From Ursus arctos (Eukaryota; Chordata; Mammalia; Carnivora; Ursidae): a stretch of 64,000 nucleotides of DNA. The DNA lies in NCBI RefSeq assembly GCF_023065955.2, contig NW_026622930.1, positions 22,483,449 to 22,547,448 of the forward strand. The letters are read 5' to 3'. Shown here in pieces: positions 57,321-64,000 of the stretch. The number at the start of each line of letters is the position of its first letter. The stretch's first letter is position 1. Both the position numbers and the translations under genes were made by a program. A model generated the notes under the pieces. That model was not told where the DNA came from. It made no database searches and worked only from the letters and a program-made list of their open reading frames with translations.

Positions 57321-58624
57321 AAGAATTCTGGAGTAGGGAGAAGCATGGGGGAAATATTTTCAAAACAGGATGGGTAATAAAGAAACCCATCTTAAACAAC
57401 TTTGTCAATTGTGTGGAATTCAGAGGAGTCAGGAGAATGGAATGAATGATTGCTCTAAAATTCCCAGAGAAATGGATTAATATGTATAGGAGTATAAATG
57501 ATGGGCATTCTCATTTCAGTAACACGTTATTTTAATGCACTTTCTTTAACAGATATTATATGCAAAATATGTAAAATAAAGAAAAACTACAAGTCATTTG
57601 AAAAACTCTCTTCTCTTGTTTAGAAAGCTTTCTACAGAATTTTTTTTAATGGAAAGATAAAACAACCCATCTGTGACTGAACAAGTTATTTCTTTGGCTG
57701 GAGATGGTTTGTACACATAATATTTGTGCATAAGACATTAAAATGGTGTTCAAAAATGAAAATGATGCTACTCATCTGACCATGGATTACTCTTTGTGGT
57801 GGTGGCAGCATATCTGTGCCATGATCAAGTCCCTCTTGTCATCCGATTCCCTCATAATTAAAAACACATACCTAAGATATGCCTGTCTGGGATTAAAGAA
57901 AAAGGATCTTATGGTCATAAGCAAAACCATATTACTTAAACAAGAATTAAATCATTATTTTGGTTTTAATGTATTCTCACCAAGTGAGCAACTGGGCCTA
58001 GCCATGAAACCCCGTGAAAACTGTTGAAGTGTTCCATGCAATGAATGAGTGCTAGCAAGATAAAATCTTAATGAAAGGACACCTCATTTCATTAAAACAT
58101 GGTTTTGAAATGTTGGACGAAGCAATTGCTAAAGGCTCACCCAAGAGAAAAATAAAACCTTATCATAGATTAAAGATTTTACAAAACCCAGAAAAATAGA
58201 TGGGATAACTAGCGGGAAGATGAATTTCCTTTAAGTGATAAATAGGAAAGTGATGATAAATTAAATGTTCTGAACTCCATGCCAGCAGGTAAAAGGGAAA
58301 AATACCATCTAATGAGAAGTCATAATGAGAAGTCAATTATCTCAACACTGGTGTCAACTAATGAGATAGTTCAGATACTAATAGAAAGGGCTGCCTAGCT
58401 TCCTCTTGTATTTTCCATGCAATGTGACCGAGGGCATAAATTGAAAACTACATCCTCTTAGAGGTCAAGAAGTTTGAAAGAAAAGACTTCAACATTTACC
58501 AAAGCAGTAATCCTTATTAGATAATAGAGTGATTTAAGAGTTCACTGTAGACTGGGGAGGATACTCCTGAGTCCTTTCCTGTTTATCCCGTACACACTCA
58601 CTCTGTGCATTTCATCTGTACTCA
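57321..58624. other. Unassigned AT-rich DNA
   Basis: A 94-codon frame (57743-58027) starts with ATG but is not recognised. A perfect 13-bp tandem duplication lies at 58310-58335. No gene. Confidence 0.4.
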
Positions 58625-58860
58625 TAGCCTCATCCATCCACCTATTCATCCATCCATCCATCCATCCATCCATCCATCCGTCTATTTACATATGCTTATA
58701 GTCTCTAAATTGTACTGGACACTCATGCCAGGTAGGGTGCTTAGAGGCTAGAAAAAAATGTGTAGATTGCCTCTGCTAAGGTAGAATTTCCATTCCAACA
58801 AGGAAGAAAGCATTAGAACACAAATTGCTCAACACACCTCAATAAGTGGTATGGCATAAA
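58625..58860 (+). repeat. (ATCC)n inside an old dispersed repeat
   Basis: About eight CATC/ATCC units (about 58645-58679) precede 'ctggacactcatgccaggtagggtgctta...ttgcctctgctaaggtagaatttccattcc', matching the dispersed family seen at 27985 and 52120. Confidence 0.55.
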
Positions 58861-58984
58861 AGAAAAAGGAAACTTGTTCTAGTGTGAGGTCATGGACTTC
58901 ACTGATAAAGAGTTCTCTGATGAAAAATATTTCAGCTGAGCATTTGTAGAATGAGCTGGAATTGACTATGTGAAAGTCAGGCAT

Positions 58985-59225
58985 GCAGGTGTGAGTGCAC
59001 TCATGCAGATGTACACATATATGCTTGCCACACAGGGCATAGATGTGTGTATTTGTAGCAGGTGCTCATGAGTCTAAGTTCATGTACATACACTTGTGTA
59101 TATGCACATGTGTGCATGTGTACAATGATGGTGTGCGTGCATGTGTTCACCTGTTTGTGCATATGTATTGCATGTTTGTGCTGGTGCTTGAATATATTTG
59201 TGTATACATACGTATGTATATTGGG
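58985..59225 (+). repeat. Degenerate TG/CATG-rich low-complexity DNA
   Basis: About 240 bp built from tgtgca, catgtg, gtatac and similar alternating words. Probably a decayed dinucleotide satellite. Two C/V-rich frames here are compositional. Confidence 0.8.
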
Positions 59226-59388
59226 AGGGCTACATTCTGAGCTGAGATAACAGAGTGGGAAAGGAACCTCACATATATCTCTGAGAACTGAAATACAGAG
59301 CCTAAGCCTGAGGGAAAAGGTATCTCAGGATGGATACTGAGGCTAGAGACAGAGGCAGAGCCAGATCACAGTGCCTTGCCATCACATT
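59226..59388. other. Short unassigned spacer
   Basis: No recognised element. Confidence 0.35.
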
Positions 59389-59410
59389 AAGAATATAAGT
59401 CTCTTTTCCT

Positions 59411-59610
59411 GGGGCGCCTGGGTGGCTCAGTCATTAAGCATCTGCCTTCGGCTCAGGTCATGATCCCAGGGTCCTGGAATTGAGCCCCACATTGGGCTCC
59501 CTGCTCGGCAGGGAGCCTGCTTCTCCCTGCCACGCTCCCCTTGCTTGCATTCCCTCTCTCACTGTCTCTCTCTGTCAAATAAATAAATAAAATCTTTAAA
59601 AAAAAAAAAA
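59411..59610 (+). mobile_element. CAN-SINE, young, full length with ~22-bp TSD
   Basis: Head 'ggggcgcctgggtggctcag', body 'catctgccttcggctcaggtcatgatcccagggtcctgg', 'tgctcggcagggagcctgcttctccc', CT-rich segment and aaataaataaaatcttt plus A16-17. Flanking direct repeats of about 22 bp start aagaatataagtctc at 59389 and 59611. The first two A may belong to the tail. A very clean recent insertion. Confidence 0.97.
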
Positions 59611-59632
59611 AAGAATATAAGTCTCTTTTCCT

Positions 59633-60177
59633 AAGAGCTCCATGTAATTGTTTAAGTGACTCAGGCAGTGGAATGACAAAAATTAGATTTATGTTTCATG
59701 AAAGGTCACTCTGGTTGTATTACCATATTGACAACTCAGAAATGGATCTCTGGCCCCACCTTCCCTCCTGGACTCCAGGCCAACATTTACAATTGTCTGC
59801 TAGACATCTTCTACCAGACACTTAAAACTCAAAACAGCTAAAAACAGATTCATTATATTCTTTCCACAATACATTATTGCTCTTTCTAATCCATGTTGGG
59901 GAATGGCACCCTCCTCAAGCCACTACTTAAATCAGGAACTTTACAGTCAATACTCTTCCTTTTCATTCCCTTCAACCATCAATTGATAAACTGATCTAAC
60001 AGGGGCAAGTATGTCCCCTTCTTTCACTAGGATTCCTCTTTTTATTCTTACATCAACTCCTTCCTCTACTGCCATAGCCACATTGCATCCAGTCTCTGAA
60101 GTCCAATGAATCCTTTACCCAGGTGATATACCTGCCACTCTTTCTCAAGAGCTGCCAAGCATTCCCCATTTCTCTTT
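59633..60177 (+). repeat. Probable old LINE-derived DNA
   Basis: 'gtcactctggttgtattaccatattgac' and 'tctggactccaggccaac...ctgctagacatcttc...acttaaaactcaaaacagctaaaaacag' recall old dispersed LINE 3' text (agatcactctggctgc; tcctggactccagaccc...ctgctggacatctcc...aaactcaacatgtccaaaac). Diverged; family uncertain. Confidence 0.45.
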
Positions 60178-60425
60178 GTAGCACAGTGTAGTGAGAAGAA
60201 CAGGGACTTGAAATTTAGGCCTGGGTTGAACTCTGGCCTTAACCAACTACCATCTGAATTTGTTGAACAAGTTACCTGTGTCTTAATTTTCAGGTTCATC
60301 CACTGTAATGAATGCATACATGTAATGCAGGTAGTTAGCTATCTAATCTGATGAGACAATGTATTAAAAACAATTAGCACAGGACCTAGATCATAGTAAG
60401 CACTCCCCAAGTTTTTATATTCGCT
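60178..60425 (+). mobile_element. MIR SINE, nearly full length
   Basis: 'tagcacagtgtagtgagaagaacagggacttgaaatttaggcctgggttgaactctggcc', 'aacaagttacctgtgtcttaattttcagg', 'agcacaggacctagatcatagtaagcactcc' appear in MIR order. Confidence 0.82.
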
Positions 60426-60534
60426 TTCATCCACTTCTTTCTCATCTGCTAGTATTCTTTTCACCTATCCTACAATCTAATTATGCATACACTCCCTCTT
60501 TTTCAAACTTACCATGTAATGTCCCATAACATCT

Positions 60535-60795
60535 CCATGTCCTCCAATGTCCTTTCCTAATCTGCTTGATAAAATCTCGCTCATCCTTGAAGATGCAGCT
60601 CAAAAATTACCTTTAAGTTAAAGACTTTGATGACCACCATTCATTCCTTACAAAAATCACTCACACCTTCTCTGAGCTCCAGAAACACTTCATAAATACA
60701 TCTATGTAACTCTTCATGTCCCTCTGGATTGTTAGCTCATTGAAGCTCAAGATTATCTTTCCTCATTGCCTTGTACTCAGTAAACACTTGCTGGG
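60535..60795 (+). repeat. L2-class LINE 3' end
   Basis: 'ctcatccttgaagatgcagctcaaaaattacc', 'ctttgatgaccacc', 'cttctctgagctccag', 'ctctggattgttagctcattgaagctcaag' and 'ccttgtactcagtaaacacttgctggg' follow the L2 tail. Confidence 0.7.
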
Positions 60796-61152
60796 AAAAC
60801 AATGGCAAGTCTAAGTTGTAAGAAACACTCTATGTGAAGAACCATCCCAGAGGGAACAGTCAGGGGACCAGGAGGCTTGAACTTGGGAACTGTTAACACC
60901 CTCTTGCTTCTTGTACCTTCCCCCCTCAAAACTTGCCTCCTGAAAATATAAGTGCAACAATGCGAGATATCAAGAAAAGTACTAAATCGTATAAGCATTT
61001 TCTTTATCCTTTCTAACCCTAGGAAGTATGGCCATCATTGTTTCCAAACACTCACCGGAGAGGGATTATGCTCAGGATCCCAAGGAAAGGGAGATACAAA
61101 AGGACTTTGGCTGAGAAATGTAAGGATCTGCAGCAGGAAAGGGAAAGAAGGG
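60796..61152. other. Unassigned DNA
   Basis: No recognised element. A 73-codon frame on each strand is uninformative. Confidence 0.35.
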
Positions 61153-61164
61153 AACTCTGTCATT

Positions 61165-61347
61165 GTTTTTTAAGATTTTATTTATTTGACAGAGAGAGAG
61201 AGCATGAGAAGGGGAAACAGCAGAGGGAGAGGGAGAAGCAGGCTCCCCACTGAGCAAGAAGCCTGATGTGGGGCTCGATCCCAGGACCCAGGATCACAAC
61301 CTGAGCTGAAGGCAGACACTTAAACAACTGAGCCACCCAGGTGTCCC
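61165..61347 (-). mobile_element. CAN-SINE, antisense with 12-bp TSD
   Basis: Tail 'ttttttaagattttatttatttgac', GA-rich segment, 'gaagcaggctccccactgagcaagaagcctgatgtggggctcgatcccaggaccc', 'cctgagctgaaggcagacacttaaacaactgagccacccaggtgtccc'. Direct repeats (aactctgtcatt) lie at 61153-61164 and 61348-61359. Confidence 0.95.
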
Positions 61348-61360
61348 AACTCTGTCATTT

Positions 61361-61846
61361 TCTAAAGGTTGCCATAACAAACTGGATGGCATAAAACAAA
61401 AGTTTAATTTTTTTTTTTTTTAACTATTCTAGAGACCAGAAGTATGAAATCAAGATATTAGCAGGGCCATGTTGTCTGTGAAAGCTCCAGGGTAGAATCT
61501 GTTCCCTGCTTCTCTCCTAGCTCCTTGGCGTTGCTGGCAATCCTGGGTGTTCCCTGGCCTGTAGACATACGACTCCAACATCTGCTTCAGTTGTCACACG
61601 ATGTTTTTCCTGTGGGTGCTGTGTCTTCTCATGGCACTCTCTTCTCTTTTGTGTCTGTCTCTGTTTTTTCTCCTCTTCTTATGAGGACACCAGCCATACT
61701 GGGTTAGAGACCCACCCTACTCCAGAATGATCCCATCTTAATCATATCTACAAAAACCTGATTTCTAAACAGGTGACATTTATAGGTATTAGAGGTTAGG
61801 ATTTCAGACTGTCTTTTTTGTGGACTCAATTCAACCCACAACAACG
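61361..61846 (-). mobile_element. MLT1-type (ERVL-MaLR) solo LTR, antisense
   Basis: Plus-strand text reads as the reverse complement of an MLT1-like LTR: 'aggttgccataacaaactggatggcataaaac', 'ctattctagagaccagaagtatgaaatcaagatattagcagggcc', 'cttcttatgaggacaccagccatactgggttagagacccaccctactccagaatgatcccatcttaatcatatctac' and 'gaggttaggatttcagac...ggactcaattcaacccacaacaa'. No internal MaLR sequence adjoins. The SINE at 61165 landed just outside its edge. Confidence 0.82.
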
Positions 61847-64000
61847 ATCTAGGTGGCAGAGACCAGTGCTCTGCCTCCATGCAGCACACACGATAGAGAT
61901 GTTTACCAGAAGATGGCTGGTGGGCAGGGGGAGCACATCACTGGCATCCAGAGCCAGAAAATGACAATAAAGATGACCCCACTATTTTCTTCCTCAGGCT
62001 TTTCTGTCATCACTAGCTAGGGAATTATGTATGACCCCATTAAAAGACAAACAAATCCTTGAATTTCCTGCCAGTCCAGAAAGTAGGCGACTCCGAAATG
62101 ATTTAAGGTTGGATTAGAAAAATAAAGATAAGCAGTAATACTTACCTATAAATGGTTTGGCTAAACCTCAGACTCATTTCACAAGTGTGACAGTGCAGTA
62201 CTCACTATACAGAGTGAGGACATTGAAAATACCGCCCCCTGGATCCTCCCCCAACTTTGTAACATGGCTACTGGCTGGGCTACTGGTTGGCCATATGCCA
62301 AGAGTAAGGTAGAGAGAACAGCTGATTCTCCCAGCATATGGATTTTAGAGAGTCGGATGCTATCATCTACCTGAGTGTTAAGCTTGCTCTGTGCCCCCGT
62401 TCTTATTTGCCCCTTAGGAAACAAATGTAAAGATAAGAAAGATAATTAATTATGAGCTCCTGGAAATGTTTTATCAGTAGAGCTGCTGTTTCAGCATTCA
62501 CATGAATCCACTGGATCTACTGATCTCTCTGCAGTTTGGGACCAAAGAATGTTCCCTGGGAGCAACAAACAACATGTAGGCTATGAGCCCAGATACTGGA
62601 ACATGATATAATTTAACACAGCGACCTCTGACTATACCTAAATGTGAGGTGTTTCTTGCCCCCGTTTTGGGGTGTTGAGTTTTGTGACACGGTATTATTT
62701 CATGCCTTGTTTGCCGTCTAAATGACAATACGGTCATCACAACCAAGGGGTGACCTAGTCTTTCTGGTAGCCTAGAGTGAATGTAACTCACAGATTAGCA
62801 GCTTTGCAGATCAAGAAATAGCCCTTTCACAGGAAACACAGAAGTTTGCTCAGAAATAGGAGGTTTCTATTAAATTCTTGATAGAAAGCTGATCTTTAAT
62901 GAACTACTCATTTCTAAGATCCAAGATCTAATCACATAGATCAGAAATCAAAGCAACATCCTAGTATCAACCACAATATCTTAGATCACTTGATAAAGGG
63001 CACACTGGACCAATAAGAAAAAAAAACAAGACACTGGGTCCCATTCTTAAGAAGACTGAAAGAGACTAAACATTATAAACATAAGAAAGTACAAGTCTCT
63101 TTACTATTCATGAAAGTTCTCCACCAGTTTTTAGCTGAAATTGAGTGGAAGAGAGGGATGATTTGGGGCTTTCAAAATACCTCCTCTTACTATCTCAATA
63201 TCAACATTCAATTTTGAAAATACCTACCCTAGATGTGATTATGTTTAGGCTTCTTGTGCCTCTCATTCTCTCAGATATATACGGTCACTAAAACAGATTC
63301 AGTGGTCTGTTTCAATGAAAAGGCTCTCCTTTATTGTGACTGACAGAGAACATTCTGGGAGCACAGAGGCAAAATGCAAAACTAAACTACCTATAGGGAA
63401 GAAAGTCCCTGGGAATATTTTCTTTGAGGGCAAAACCACTGGTTTGCCCCTTCCCCTCGCATGACCATTCACACGTTTCATTCACGCTTGGACACGCTTT
63501 GTCTGTAGAAAATTATTCTTCTGTTTTGGTTGTTCCCTCACACAAAGCAGCTTTTTAGACTTCCACCAGCAGCCAAGACCAAAATGATCCTTAGTACAAA
63601 AATATCAGTGACAGTTAAGCCTTGGCAGGTTAGAAGAAATTAGAGAAAGACTTGGCACCGGCATGGGATAAAATAAAAGATAAACATTTACAGTTTTCCA
63701 GCAAACAGAAACCAATATGCAATATTTTTATTTTACATATGCTAATTTTCCCCCAAATTCATTTGAAGATCTGCAAGGTGTGAGAAGTACAGAAAAAGTA
63801 ATTGTACCTCTTATAATAATCTTCTTTTCTAATGTCTCCTAAGAATTAAAGATTTAAACAAAATTAAACATAAAAAAGTTCCCACATAAATTGGAAATTT
63901 TCTATGATTTTAAATAAATATGACATTCTCTCCACTTAAGAAAACCTGAAAAAATTAATTTTAGCTTTTGCGTAACATCTCAAAAATAGACTCCTTCCTA
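61847..64000. other. Unassigned non-coding DNA to window end
   Basis: No gene or confidently named repeat in about 2.1 kb. A stretch with mild CpG retention and a 97-codon minus frame (GTG start) lies at 62498-62800. The last 500 bp are strongly AT-rich. Confidence 0.4.

Noticed and set aside
58641..58680. Regularly spaced repeats that could suggest a CRISPR-like array
   Set aside because: Simple (ATCC)n microsatellite in mammalian DNA with no spacers.
1..64000. A previously undescribed multi-gene biological system
   Set aside because: No linked open frames, operon-like order, conserved domains or paired elements were seen. The content is repeats and unique non-coding DNA.

Overview
This window is mammalian nuclear DNA, almost certainly from a carnivoran. 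The strongest evidence is twelve copies or fragments of tRNA-derived CAN-SINE elements. Their head reads like gggcgcctgggtggc and their tail like aaataaataaaatcttt. The youngest heads (cacagcggttaagcgtctgcc, then gctatgagcctgcttcttcc) match what I remember of bear and related arctoid (bear, seal, weasel) SINEs rather than dog SINEs. A bear or close relative is therefore my inference, not a proven identification. The sequence is AT-rich and CpG-poor, and nothing in it looks bacterial, viral or plasmid-like.

I find no protein-coding gene I can name. Every long stop-free frame is short (under 230 codons). Many begin with TTG, CTG or GTG rather than ATG, several lie in old transposons or low-complexity DNA, and none shows a domain I recognise. 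The window is best read as intergenic or deep intronic DNA. No CDS is annotated. Two stretches with splice-like borders (18.73-18.87 kb and 57.1-57.3 kb) are listed only as weak exon candidates.

Layout. 0-6 kb: an old antisense LINE-1 ORF2 fragment (about 2.0-4.2 kb) split by a SINE and carrying a (TG)20 microsatellite, then MIR and A-rich DNA. 6-16 kb: mostly unrecognised DNA with SINEs at 6.35 and 10.9 kb, a candidate conserved block at 8.55 kb and a 185-bp polypurine tract at 11.9 kb. 16-18.3 kb: a dense repeat knot. It holds a SINE nested in a MER20-type DNA transposon, a second young SINE, a (GGGA/GGAA)n tract, a T49 run, a MIR, and a (TTCC/CCCT)n tract that is the inverted counterpart of the first. 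18.6-23.6 kb: relatively unique DNA with CpG-retaining blocks, the best place to look for regulatory elements. 24-30 kb: a series of same-strand MIR and L2 remnants. 30-37 kb: mainly unrecognised, with MIRs, a LINE-1 3' end with (AAAAC)n tail, and microsatellites. 37.4-39 kb: an old LTR with a TATA box, a young SINE, and a 15-bp target-site duplication flanking only an A-rich stub. 40-51 kb: L2, SINE and MIR copies, a G-rich pentamer array, and a cluster of three hAT-type fossils. 51-64 kb: L1-, L2- and MIR-derived DNA, a young SINE with 22-bp flanking repeats at 59.4 kb, and an antisense MLT1-type LTR at 61.4-61.8 kb.

No genes cooperate here. What is readable is a record of layered retroposition: old L2/MIR/MER, then L1 and MaLR LTRs, then carnivoran SINEs, with a few CpG-retaining islands that may be regulatory. 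I saw no evidence for a previously undescribed multi-gene system. Repeat family names come from recall of consensus sequences and need RepeatMasker or Dfam confirmation.
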